From contig JAKSXM010000247.1 of NCBI GenBank assembly GCA_022575985.1, forward strand, positions 8,765,501 to 8,829,500: a DNA stretch of 64,000 bases. The letters are read 5' to 3'. Under the pieces are notes generated by a model that made no database searches, was not told the origin of the DNA, and saw nothing but the letters and a program-made list of their open reading frames with translations. The stretch is from Anagrus nilaparvatae. Lineage: Eukaryota > Arthropoda > Insecta > Hymenoptera > Mymaridae. The translations under genes were made by a program, and so were the position numbers. How positions within the stretch are numbered: position 1 is the stretch's first letter; every line of letters begins with the position of its first letter. Shown here piece by piece: positions 20,990 to 32,500 of the stretch.

Positions 20990-21415
20990 AGTTAACGCTA
21001 ATTTAACGTTAATTTTAACGTTAATTTAAGGTAACTCTAAGGTTAATTTAAGGTAGATTTAACGTTAATTTAATGTTAAATTTAACGTTAAATTTAACGT
21101 TAAAATTATCGCGGAAAATTGAAGAAAAAAAATCTTCATATTTTTGCTAATCCAACTATGTAGTTATTATGGAAATTACCCTGATGCTTCTAAAATTAAG
21201 CATCATTGCTATTTTTTCACAACTAAATTTTTTGATCAAATTAATGTTCGTTCTAACATTAAATTTAACATTAAATTTAACGTTAAAATTCAATATTAAA
21301 TTTAACGTTAAAATTCAACACTAAATTTTTATGTTAAAATTTAATGCTAAATTAAACGTTCAAATCCGATATTAAATTTAACGTTAAAATTTAACGTTAA
21401 TTTTAACGTAAAAAA
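20990..21415. repeat. Palindromic TTAACGTTAA minisatellite, two blocks
   Basis: Variants of TTTAACGTTAAA recur every 10-16 bp in 20990-21115 and 21240-21412, separated by about 120 bp of other sequence. Each unit is self-complementary. Confidence 0.8.
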
Positions 21416-22259
21416 AGCATACAACATAACCAAAATTTTAGAAACGTTTTTGAAATAAGCTTAAACTGTTTCAAATGTCCGCAGAAAAACGTTTCAAAAC
21501 GTTTTATTAATATTTCAGGATGTTTCATCGGCTCCGACTTTTTTCCCTTAAAATTACTTTTTGGCGTATTTACGGACATTTGGTGTATAAAAAATAAAAT
21601 AATTTAGTATTTTCTTCATTTTTTTATTTTATTAATAGATCAATGAAATACACACACACACAAAAATTGACAATTTATTAAAACTTTGTTTCGATCAATA
21701 AACTACAGCTGGTTTAGTAACATCATTAGAAATTTCTGTAAATAAAAGAAAATATAAATTTTTTAGCTATTATTCTCTAAAAAAGTTTAAATCTGAATAA
21801 ATTGCATTACCTACTTGTTTTTTCAATTATATTGCATGACCGTTTTAATTTTATGAAAATGTAGTTTGAACTTCGAAAGTCAGCTATTATTAACTGCAGA
21901 TGTAAAATTTTCAATTTAAGAGTTTCGATCGGAGCTCCATCTTTTCGAAAAAAAGTTTTATACCAGATCTCTAATAAGACTCTCAAAAATATTGATTTTT
22001 TCTTGTGGAAGTAAATTTCCAATCTCTGAGGATCAAAAACAGTAAAAATATAGTTTTTCACACTGTCAGGTTGCTGCGCTTAAATTTTTTTTTAAAGTTT
22101 GGGCGATAACTATACACCGATTTACTTTGTTTGATGAGTAGTTAAAAAAATACTTTAACATGGAACATGTTTATAAGGAGGGGGTACTTGAGAACTTGAA
22201 AATTAAGGGGGGGGGGGGAATTTGTCCTATTTAGGGGGGTAAATTAATACATTTTCTTC
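21416..22259. other. No gene seen
   Basis: AT-rich DNA with a G-run near 22208-22220. The 84-codon frame on the minus strand at 21807-22061 has no recognisable motif and is not supported. Confidence 0.5.
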
Positions 22260-22575
22260 CATAAAGTTCAATTTTCATGCAAGCTGAATTTTCTAGTCAC
22301 TGAATCATACTTTCCTAGTCAGTGAAAACGTTTCTAAAACGTAAAAATGATCTCTGAAATTAATTGCAATGGATAATATTCTTAGATTATTTTTCATTTT
22401 AGAACTTATTTGCACTGTAATCAAAAGTTAAATTTCATATAAGTATACATAAAATTTTTTCAATTTCGAATTTTAACCTAAGATTGCCCATTTGACCCCT
22501 TAATATTCAATTTTTATGCAAACTGAATTTTCTAGTCACTGAATCATACTTTACTAGTCATAAATTCATTTTTAA
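22260..22575. repeat. Direct repeat of GAATTTTCTAGTCACTGAATC, spacing about 240 bp
   Basis: The segment AACTGAATTTTCTAGTCACT and its flanks occur near 22280 and again near 22525 with few changes, suggesting a small tandem duplication. Confidence 0.6.
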
Positions 22576-22628
22576 AAGCAAAACCTTGTTTACGCCACAG
22601 ATTAAAATTTCGTTCTAAACAATGACTC

Positions 22629-23352
22629 TATTTTGGTGCCGTTCCTAACTCGATGTTATTGGCCATCTTTAACCTACAAATAACGTAAATTACACGAATT
22701 TCAATCGATTTTTCTCGTTCTTTTGCAGTTTTATTGGATTTTCAGGCATTTGGTGACCTTATATACCTAAATTAAGGTCGAATTCAGACTCCCAGGGAAC
22801 TTTTATAAAAGCCTTAAATATATTAAAATAAATTTTATTTTTAAATACCATGGTTCGCATAATTTTAAAAATAACAATAATTTAAAATAATAAAAAAAAA
22901 AAAATACAAAAACTAATTTAACTTTATGTTTAAATTTTATTTTAGAATTCTATATTTAAAATATATTACTTATGTATCATTTCCCTGGGAATCCGAATTC
23001 GACCTTATTTTGGGTATACAAAGTTATATATATAGAACGAAAATAAAAAAATTGAGTTAAAAAAGTGAAAAAAATTGAGAAAAATAAAAAACATTATATT
23101 ATTTGAAATAATATTTGAAATTTTGCAAACCAGGCTATTTAAAAATAAAATTATTTTTAATATATCTAGGGCATTTGTAAACGTTCCCTGGCAATCTGAA
23201 TTCGACCTTATTTTAGGTATATAAGGTCACCAAATGCCTGAATATCTAATAAAAATGCTAAAGAATGAGAAAAATCTATAAAAATTCGTGTAATTTACGT
23301 TATTTATAGGTTAAAGATGGCCGATAACATTGAGTTAGGAATGGCACTAAAA
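22629..23352. mobile_element. Inverted-repeat element with about 170-bp arms
   Basis: The left arm (22629-22801) contains GGCCATCTTTAACCTA, CGTAAATTACACGAATTT, and GCATTTGGTGACCTTATATA. The right arm (23182-23352) is its reverse complement at roughly 85% by eye. A third partial copy of the inner edge lies near 22980-23025 (CTGGGAATCCGAATTCGACC). No coding potential. It could be a MITE or a fold-back element. Confidence 0.65.
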
Positions 23353-24779
23353 AATGTATTTATAAACAAGTCTCCTCCCAAATTTTGAAGAAAAAATATG
23401 ATTCGGTTTTTTATTTACAGCACTTCAAAAATAAAAATTGAATTTTTCCATTTTCCGGGTTTTCCAGGGAAAATTTTGGAAAAATAATGGCAGGACCGAA
23501 TTCCTGAGGAAATTTTACTAAAGTCACTCTTTTCTCATAATTTTTGAGCATATCTTGAAGGGGTGGGATAATAAAAAAGAATGGGCAGCTTAGAAAAGCT
23601 CAATTTTGAACTTTTTTCAAAAAGCGCCCGGGTGATTATATAAAAATTTTTTCTAGTTCAAGTAAGTGTATATTAAAGGAATTCTTTGAAATCTCGACAC
23701 CGCAGCGCATCTCAGGTTGGCGCTCATTGAGGGGACTCGTGTACAGTTATTATATCAGAAAGTAAATAATTTTACAATAATTTTATTTTATTCAATTTTT
23801 GGTGAAAAAATTTCTGAAAATAATTTATATAGGTATTAAGGTTAGGATAAACTTATTAAAAAATATTTAAAAATTAATTAAATTCCTTAAAATAAAATAT
23901 ATTTTATTAACTTAATTCAAAAATTTTACATTAATGATGTATTTATATATACTTATAACTAGGATATTTTGCACTTAATTTCAAAAAAAAAATTAAAAGT
24001 TTTATTTGTTAAATAATTAACACTTGTTGCAATAATAAAATACAATCAATACAGATAATTTATAAATTGTATACGTTATTATATACATATAGGTTATATT
24101 CAGTAATAATAAGTCACTTGATATTTTTGTTTAAAAATATTCTACAATTACACTATAACACTAACTTTTAGATTTAGTAAAAAAATGATTTATAAATGAA
24201 CTTTTAATTAATTAACTTAATTGTTTTATTTAAGCAAAAATAATATAACACTTTATTATAACACGTAATGTTTTTCATCATGGAATATTAACGGTCGAAG
24301 TCGCGTCTTTTTTAAAAGTCTGTTTAGTTGTGTGGGTGTACATTTGAGTTGTAACCACGTTGTAACTATATGGTTGTAACTATATTACTAACTTGGTACA
24401 TTTTTTTACACGCAATTTTAACTCATATTGAATTCAAAAAGAACGCAATCAGGCGAAATTAAATGATCAATTTACGATTTCATTGTGAGTTCATAAAGAA
24501 TTTTTTATGAATAAACTTTAAATTTATGATTTCATTTTGCTTGCTGGGATGGGACCATATGTAAGTATAAAATGATTAAAAATTTTATTTAAAATCTTGT
24601 CAACAGTAATCATTTATGCACCTAAGCCATCTTGCGAAATGCGATTTGTTGTATATTTTACTTTATTCATAAAACATATTGCTTTATGGTCGCATCTTAT
24701 TATGACTTTGTACCCGTATAAATAAATATATAATTTTCTCATGCAAAAAACTATGCTTAAAAATTCTCATTCAGAAACC
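23353..24779. other. No gene seen
   Basis: Mostly AT-rich. A more complex island at 23620-23750 (GAAATCTCGACACCGCAGCG and on) has no open frame of note. Confidence 0.5.
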
Positions 24780-26555
24780 CCCGTATCGAAAAATCCTGGG
24801 CAAGCGTTGTGCACAAGGTGTACACAAGTTTGTACACAAGCTTGTGCACAAAATCGCGAAATTTTGTGCATAAAATAGAAAAAAACTTAGTTTTAATAAA
24901 AATGGACGGGAAACCGAAATATAGTCCTCCAAAAGTCCAGGTAATACTCAGGAAGGTATTATTAATTAAAAATATAATTTGCCGAAAAAAGGGTCTAAAA
25001 GTATTCCAATATGGTGTATCCGAAAACTCTAAAAACACCCGAAAATAAATTTTCTGTATTAGATTTGGGTTTTCAAGATCAATGAAAACCAATTTGAGAT
25101 TTAAATTTTAATAATTTGACCGTGCAAATTTATTTCGGTTTTCCAATATGGCGGACCCGAAAATTTCAAAAACACCCGAAAATCAATTTTCTGCATTAGA
25201 AGTGGGTTTTTAAGCTCATTAAAAACGAATTTGAGATGCAATTTTTTCTTATTTTATCTTGCAAATATTTTTCGGTTTTCCAATATGGCGGATCCAAAAA
25301 TTTCAAAAACACCCGTAAATCAATTTTCTGCATTATATTTTGGTTTTCAAGATCAATGAAAGCGAATTTGAGATGCAAATTTTCATATTATGACCTCGCA
25401 AATATTTTTCGGTTTTCCAATATAACGGACCCAAAAATTTCAAAAACAGCCGAAAATCAATTTTTTGCATTAGATTTGGGTTTTCAAGACAAATAAAAAC
25501 GAATTCGAGATGCAATTTTTTATAATTTGATCTTGCAAATATTTTTCGGTTTTCCAATATGGCAGACCCGAAAATTGATGTTCGGGTGTATTTGAAGTTT
25601 TCCGGTCCACCATATTGGAAAACCGAAATATATTTGCAAGATCAAATTATAAAAAATTGCATCTCGAATTCGTTTTTAATGAGCTTTAAAACCCAAATCT
25701 AATGCAAAAAATTGCTTTTCTGGTGTTTTTTAAATTTTTGGGTCCGCCATATTGGAATACCGAAAAATATTTGCAAGGCTAAATTATGAAAATTTGTATC
25801 TCAAATTCGTTTTCATTTATCTTGAAAACCAAAATATAATGCAGAAAATTGATTTACGGGTGTTTTTAAAATTTTCGAGTCCGCCATGTTGAAAAAACCG
25901 AAAAATATTTGCAAGATCAAATTATAAAAAATTGCATCTCAAATTCGTTTTTAATGAGCTTAAAAACCTACATCTAATGCAGAAAATTGATTTTCGGGAG
26001 TTTTTGAAATTTTCGGGTCCGCCATATTGGAAAACCAAAAAATTTTTTGCGAGGTCATAATATGAAAATTATCATCTCAAATTAGTTTTTATTTATCTTG
26101 AAAACCCAAATCTAATGCAAAAAATTGATTTTCGGGTGTTTTTGAAATTTTCGGTTCCGCCATATCGAAAAACCGAAATAAATTTGCACGGTCAAATTAT
26201 GAAAATTTACATTTCAAATTGGTTTTCATTGATCTTGAAAACCCAAATCTAATACAGAAAATTTATTTTTGGGTGTTTTTAGAGTTTTCGGATACGCCAT
26301 ATTGGAATGCTTTTAGACCCTTTTTTCGGCAAATTATATTTTTAATTAATAATACCTTCCTAAGTATTACCTGGACTTTTGGAGGACTATATTTCGGTTT
26401 CTCGTCTATTTTTATTAAAACTAAGTTTTTTTCTATTTTATGCACAAAATTTCACGATTTTGTGCACAAGCTTGTGCACAAGCTTGTGTACAAACTTTTG
26501 TACATCTTGTGCACAACGTTGTGCACAACGCTTGCACAGGATTTTTCGATATGGG
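24780..26555. mobile_element. 1.78-kb palindromic element made of 137-bp tandem units
   Basis: The outer ends are inverted copies (CCCGTATCGAAAAATCCTG at 24780; its complement ends at 26555). They are followed inward by nested TTGTGCACAAG palindromes and about 200 bp of unique arm. The inner part is a tandem array of about 137-bp units, marked by TTCCAATATGG at about 25003, 25141, 25278, 25415 and 25552 on the left arm and by the inverted form CCATATTGGAA at about 25611, 25747, 25884, 26022, 26160 and 26297 on the right. The orientation switches near 25585. No transposase. It fits a non-autonomous DNA transposon with subterminal repeats. Confidence 0.75.
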
Positions 26556-26771
26556 CCGTATATACTAACTCGCACCCCTTTAGAGTACGCGAAACGTTTT
26601 TTATTATTTTTTCAACGCCGTCGCAGTGTAGTAAAAAAAAAAAGTAGCCGAAAATCGGCTAGAAACGCAATTTCTTGTGAAAAAAAATTCTGCGGGATGG
26701 AAAATGACCGTTTTTGTGTATACTAAATCATAGGCACTCAAGTTCAAAATTTTTTTTTTTTAAAATTTTTT

Positions 26772-27712
26772 TAGCTGTTGAATGAAAAAAAAAATTGTTT
26801 TTTACCATAAAAAGGTATAATATTTATATTTTTTAAATTAAAAAAAAAATTTTCTAGGTACAAAACTGTATTAAAAAATTTACTTAAAAGATAAAAAAAT
26901 CTTAAAAAAACTGTATTACTACAATTATACATGGTTATATGCAGAATAGAGTTGTGTTAGTCAAAATTTGCAATTTAGTCAAAAAATTTAAAAAAATTTA
27001 AAAATTTGATTTTTCTACTTTTACTTATATTTTAAATTTAAAGAAAATATAAAAAATATAATTTATATAAAAACATTAAAAAAAATACTTTTTTAAGTTT
27101 AAAAAGCCAGCTTCGTAACGTGGTAGTATAAACTCTATATGTTTGCTTATAAAAGTTAAGCAAAGTTGAGTGCGGTTGGTCTCCGGAAGGGTGACCATCT
27201 CGGACGTTCGTGTAGAGTTTGTACTAGTTATACGCTGTCTGGTCAGGATCGTGTTTTCGACATAGTGTTTAAAAGAAAAATCGAACACTATTTAGAAAAC
27301 ATGTATCTGGCTGTTCTTGGCATAGGTTTTCTGCAGCTTTCCTGTGTCACGGATATTGTTAATGAATAATTAATAAATAATTAATTATTATTTGACGATG
27401 TTCGGGTGAATACAAGTTCAGTTTAACATCCTAAAAGTCTCTTCTCTTAGAAGCCTCTTGCAATCCCCTACATTGGTATATGTCAGTTAAAAAAAAAATT
27501 ATATATATAAGTAAAAGTAGAAAAATCATATTTTTCATTTTTTTTTTATTTTTTGACTAAATTGCAAATGTTGACTAACATGCCTTTATACTGCATACAA
27601 CCATGTATAATTATACTAATACACTTTTTTTAGGTTTATTTATCATTTATGTACATATTTTAATACAGAGCTGTATCTAAAAAAAAATTTTTTTATCATT
27701 CAGCAGCTGTAA
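26772..27712. mobile_element. Inverted-repeat element carrying a 5S-related core
   Basis: Outer inverted segments match: GCTGTTGAATGA near 26775 with its complement TCATTCAGCAGC near 27695; ATACATGGTTATATGCAG near 26926 with its complement near 27595-27612; and CTACTTTTACTTATAT near 27015 with the complement near 27505. The interior holds 5S rRNA-like sequence and about 250 bp of unknown DNA. The arms are imperfect, so the element is old. Confidence 0.6.
27110..27230 (+). repeat. 5S rRNA-derived sequence (SINE3-like or 5S pseudogene)
   Basis: The segment 27151-27212 resembles the internal promoter half of 5S rRNA: AAAGTTAAGCA (box A region), GTGCGGTTGGT, and GGAAGGGTGACCATCTCGG (box C region, usually GGATGGGTGACC). 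The 5' third of a 5S gene is not recognisable, so this is not a functional 5S gene. It could be the head of a 5S-derived SINE. Confidence 0.6.
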
Positions 27713-27769
27713 CCTACGATTTAATTTTTAATTTTTAATTCCTAATTTTTAACCTAGATTAGTATGGCT

Positions 27770-28150
27770 GGCGCCTAGACTATTTGCAGTCCGGAATGCA
27801 GGAAAATGTGCAATTGCATATGAATATTGTAAATATGTAAATAGTTAGACTAAGTTAGATTTAGATTTAAATATATACAAATAAACATTAAATTTAAGCA
27901 TAGAAAAAATTAGAATCTTCTAGAAAAAATCTTAATTTATTTAATTAAATAAACAAAATAAAAAATAATTATTCTCAATTTAAAATTAATTATTCTCAAA
28001 CATTCTAGAACATTCAGGAAGACGGTTGACCAGCTATAAAAGAGCCTGCAAAATCGGGCCTTCTTCATTCTTTTGGCAACCGTCACCTGAACCTCTAGTG
28101 TATCTAAGTTCATAAATAAATAAGGAGATTCTAAACAAATCGAATTTTTT
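27770..28150 (+). promoter_or_regulatory. LTR-like promoter stretch upstream of Gypsy pol fragment
   Basis: A TATA box (CTATAAAAG, 28033-28041), a pyrimidine-rich start region (TTCTTCATTC) and an AATAAA signal near 28114 occur in the order expected for the U3-R-U5 of an LTR. The LTR borders cannot be drawn. The link with the pol remnant to the right is an inference. Confidence 0.4.
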
Positions 28151-28207
28151 ATTTAAGGTGACGTTTGTCCTTAAACCCTTCCTTTTCCCATCCTATGTAT
28201 ATTTTTG

Positions 28208-28232
28208 CAACTGACTTCTTTGAAGTCAGTTG
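28208..28232. other. Perfect hairpin CAACTGACTTC-TTT-GAAGTCAGTTG
   Basis: An 11-bp stem with a 3-nt loop between the LTR-like stretch and the Gypsy pol fragment. Role unknown. Confidence 0.7.
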
Positions 28233-28294
28233 TATAAAATTGTATAAGATTTTTTTTTAATTTTTTTGCATACGTCGGGCTAAAAAGTATTTAA

Positions 28295-29253
28295 CTTCCT
28301 TAGACATAATTTGTTCATTTTGGCAAGTAGCCCTATCAGAAGACAGTCGAAAATATATAGGGTTTAGCATAGATGGAAGAATTTATTGTTTTAACGTCAT
28401 GCCATTTGGCCTGAAAGTAGCTTCAGCAGCTTTAAATAGAGCGATGGAAAAAGTATTAAAAGATATATTAGAATTTGTTCTATGTTTTGTGGATGATATG
28501 AGCGTATTATCTCAGACGTTTTTAGAACATATATATAACTTAGAAAAAGTTTTCAAACAATGAATAAGATATAATGTAACTTTAAATTTTGAAAAATGTA
28601 AATTTTGTAGAAAAGAAATACATTTCTTAGGCCATTTATTAACCCCAGAAGGCCTGATGCAAGATCCACAAAAAATAGAAAAAATTCAAAACTATAGAAG
28701 ACCAAAAAATGTTAAACAGTTACAACAATTTCTAGGCTTCTTAAATTATTATAATAAATAAGCATGAGAAAGCCTTCAAAAACGTGAAAAAACTATTTAT
28801 AAAAGAAAAAGTACTAGTTTTTCCGAATTTAAATAAAGAATAAATCTTAACTTGCGACGGCTCAAAATACGCGATCGGTAGCGTTTTATCACAAATTGAT
28901 GATAACGGCGAAGAAAAGATAATTACGTGTATAAGCAGAACTTTAAAATCTATCGAATTATCTTATTTCGTATGTGAAATTGAACTTTTAAGCGTTAAAC
29001 ATGCTTTGCAAAAATTAAATACGTATCTAGCGGGTAGTAAGATTCTCGTTAAAGTAGATCATCAAGCAATAACTTTTATGCAAAAATGTAAATTCGTAAA
29101 TGATAGGCTTAAACGTTGGTGTTTGGCTTTTCAGGATTATGATATAACATATGAGTATATACAGGGTCGAAAAAATGTAGTGGCCGATATATAAGGTCGC
29201 GGGTATGATCAAAATTACGAACCAGAAAATACAAAAGAAATCTTAACTAGATA
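28295..29253 (+). pseudogene. Gypsy-type pol remnant: reverse transcriptase and RNase H
   Basis: In the frame of 28321 the sequence SFWQVALSEDSRKY leads to VMPFGL and the active-site box CFVDDMS, a standard Ty3/Gypsy RT. TGA interrupts at 28561 and TAA at 28759. LNFEKCKF, then FLGHLLTPEGL and QFLGFLNYY follow. A shifted frame then gives the RNase H with ILTCDGSKYAIGSVL (Asp), ELLSVKHAL (Glu) and VDHQAITFM (Asp), ending at TAA 29194 with a short open tail. Protease, integrase and gag are absent. Strongly decayed. Confidence 0.85.
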
Positions 29254-29555
29254 ATTGCTAACAATTATAGACTGTGCGAAGCATAACAACCCACTAAATT
29301 TATTCCTAAATACAAACGATTTTTATTATTTGAAATATTATTAATTGGGTATATTAAGTGAAGTAAATAATCAAACTCATTTTGTTATAAACAATAAATA
29401 TTTAATGTACAAAATATTGTATATGTACATTTACAGTATTAGCGTGTTTATTTACATAATAGTAATTAATTAAATGTATATTCAAAATAATAACTTTAAT
29501 TAATTAATTTTTGATTATATATGATTTGTTTTTGAAAAATATTTTAATCAATATT
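29254..29555. other. No gene seen
   Basis: AT-rich stretch between the Gypsy remnant and the Helitron helicase. Confidence 0.5.
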
Positions 29556-30990
29556 TTATTCTTTAATTACTTTACTAATTTTGTTTAATGATTGTATGAA
29601 AGCTTGTTTCACTTTAAAAGATGTTGAAAGTCGTATTGAGTCAAAACGATATTTGTTGTAACCTTTTAATAAAATTATATCATTAATTGATTTAACTCGA
29701 CTCAAACCGACGTATGTAATTCCCAATTGTCTTTCCGTGTCTCCTATTTGTAAGAAAATTTTATCTAACGTCTGCCCCTGAGACTTGTGGATGGTTAGAG
29801 CATATGACAACATTACTGGAAATTGCGTGCGACTGCATAAAATATTATTATGTTTCCAAGTTCTTTCCACGGGAATAATTGGGAAATAATTTTTATACAA
29901 AAATGGTCCTTTGTAATTATCAAATTCAACCATTAATACTTGAGGTAATTGTTGTGGTGATTCATTATCAGCATATATTATTTCCCGTATGTATCCTAAG
30001 CTTACATTTGTTAATCCTATAAATTTGTACGTAAGATTATTCTACAGTCTTTTGACAAGTATAATATACTCTGTAATCCTGTTACTTTTTCGTCCGAGCA
30101 ACGCATGGCAAGATTGGGTGTGTTTATTGAAACTATGCGTGCAACTGGATGTCCCGTATTTTTCAAAAATGTTTCATAATGTGTTTTAACTTGTGCACAC
30201 GTTGGATATAAATAAATTGCGTTTTTAAAATTGTTTAATTCTTCTTTGGGGATAACGGTTTCTCTTCGGTTATATAATAAGTTATAATTTTGTTGAGACA
30301 GTTCTGCATTTGCTATTTCATCTAGCAATTGTGAGTAAGGGGTATGATTACCCTTTTGTCTGGGTGCGTTTTGGAGACAATAATACTTTTGGAATTGTTT
30401 AAAAATTATTCTTCCTTGTGTTTGTAAATTGTCTGTTAGTTTTTTATCACTAAATACTGCTGTGTCTCCAACCGGTGTCAATTGATTGTAATCTCCAAGT
30501 AAGTAAATTATGATTCCGCCAAAAGGTTCATCAATTTCATTAGCATGTATTTCTCGACATCGTGATTCTATCTGAAATAACGTTCAATATGAACTGAAAT
30601 ACCGATCAAAGACATTTCATCTATTATTAAAAATTTCAAATCTTTCAAATCCGTTTGAAATTTTTTTGCATTTTGATTTTCTAATTTAGAAAATATTTCC
30701 ATATGATTGAAGAATATCATTATAATCATTTTTTAATGGTATGTTTAAAATACATTGTTGTTTATAAAATTTTTCATCTTCAATTTCATTATTAGTTATT
30801 TTAAATTTTGGAAAAATTCTAACAATTCTAAATTTCTTTCTGTCGTTTTGTATCGTTCTTGACAATTGTATAATTTTTAGCGAAATTTAATAACGTTAAG
30901 TTATTTAGTTCTTTTGGTCTGATCTTATATTTTTCTATTAAATTACAAGTTTTTGTATCAATATTTTCATCATTAGATTCATTTGTCTGA
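29556..30990 (-). pseudogene. Helitron Pif1-like helicase remnant
   Basis: On the minus strand the helicase begins with a degenerate N-terminal stretch (30990-30690, containing RIVRIFPKFKI). A Walker B region FLIIDEMSLIG lies near 30620. After a frameshift GGIIIYLLGDYNQLTPVGD (motif III type) follows. The C-terminal block (29933-29556) has SYALTIHKSQGQTL and GITYVGLSRVKS, the motif V/VI region of Pif1 helicases. The Walker A segment is not seen. Together with the Rep fragment at 31680-32500 this is a Helitron RepHel protein broken by frameshifts and an insertion. Confidence 0.8.
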
Positions 30991-31299
30991 AATCAAAAAA
31001 TTATTTATATATTGTTTAATAGTCTGTTGAAAAGTGCGTAAAATTTTTTCTCGATTTACGAATTATTTGGAATCGAAAATTCGTTCGCAAATCGAAAAAA
31101 TAAAAAAAAATTCTAGTTGAGTTGTATGCACATTATTGATATTATAAGTAAAATTAAATATTATGGTACTAATTGAATTTAAATTTATAAAAATGAATAC
31201 TTATAGATAAGTTTGTTATAAAAATCCTTTGTATCGCATTAAAATAGAAATAAAAAATAATTAAATAAAAAATTAAGCTTAGAGTAAAAATATAAAGTC

Positions 31300-31465
31300 A
31301 TATATGGGTAAAATTAAATGTAGTGAGTGCGATTTGTATGGTCGTGTCTTCAAAATTGCCCCAAAGTGTTTTTTTCTGAAAGTACTACCAAAAATAAGTT
31401 ACCAGCCCAATTTTTAACCTCCCAGAGCAAAATATCGATTTTTGGCAGCTATTTTAGTGTTTTTG
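31300..31465 (-). repeat. Dispersed repeat shared with 14680-14845
   Basis: Reverse-complement match to the segment abutting the Jockey/CR1-like RT. Here it lies between the Rep and helicase parts of the Helitron, so it probably inserted there. Confidence 0.65.
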
Positions 31466-31679
31466 ACTGTTGTAAAAAATGTAAGAAAAATGAGTCATAA
31501 TTTTTTTTATTATTGCTGTAAAAAACTCACATTAACATGAAATATTTTTTCTTTTTAGGTCCGAATAGGAAATTTCCCTGGCTATCCGATTCTGGGGTCA
31601 AAAAATTTTTTTTGAGTAGCGCATGCGCGAGGAATCGCTAAGATAGGCTGTTAAAATTGTGCTTTTATATTTGTATCTT

Positions 31680-32500
31680 ATACAGTGATTACCATGCATC
31701 GTATGACGTTGTAATCTATTTAATAAATAAATTAAATCATTTTCCAGATTATCTGTTGGAATGTCAGAACAATTTTGACGTGCAGGATGATTAATTCCTA
31801 CATCATGTTTAGGATTTATTGCAAAACAAAAATCAATCGAAGTAACGGCAAAGTTTTTCTCTTTCTTCTGGTGTTAGAATTTTAATATTAAATAATGGCA
31901 CGTTTATAACCATAAAATTTCATGAATATGTGGTGATCCTCTAAATTGCCATTCCCAACGATACCAGAAGTCGGATACTTCAAATAATGGTTTTATTACA
32001 TATTTCATAAAATTATTAACTCTTTCTTTAAAAAAATAGCTGACAATTAATGGATTTTCTTGAATTAATTTTTTACGTTGTTGATCATCAATAGTATTTG
32101 GATCTGTATCGGGACATAGTAATTTAAACAATGAATTCCATTGATGATCTGCTGCACTTAAAGTAAAAAAAATTGTTGGTTTTTTAATTTGTTTAACTAT
32201 GGTTAATAGTTCATCACTTCGTTGATACCAATAGCTGTTTGATGATCTTACTTTTGCTGCGTAAACCTTTATATATTTCCAAAAATTTTTATCGTTTATT
32301 AATTTAGTTTTTAATTTATTAATTGTCATGTCTTCTAACTTTGATTTTCTTATATAAACTCCTGCTTTTTGTAATAAAGCATGACGCATTGTGGTGTTCA
32401 TTGCAAAAAATCGAAATCTAGGATCTTTTGCGAATCTTTGATCTTTATATTTCATAAGGTGTTTAAAATATTGATCTAAGGTAACACGTATTTCACGTGC
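31680..32500 (-). pseudogene. Helitron Rep (HUH endonuclease) fragment
   Basis: The frame 32455-31904 reads into RFAKDPRFRFFAMNTTMRHA, the usual start of the Helitron-like N domain, and ends with WEWQFRGSPHIHEILWL. The His-X-His there (residues 176 and 178 of the open frame) is the HUH metal site that nicks single-stranded DNA in rolling-circle transposition. A stop follows, after which a shifted frame (31905-31680) gives NRLQRHTMH, also typical of the family. Homology extends upstream to about 32500, where it meets the polymerase gene. The catalytic Tyr region was not identified. Confidence 0.8.

Noticed and set aside
24809..25557. Several short frames on both strands of the palindromic element
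   Set aside because: They repeat with the 137-bp unit and mirror each other; no start context or motif.
27110..27230. Functional 5S rRNA gene
   Set aside because: Only the 3' promoter half is recognisable and the 5' third is lost.
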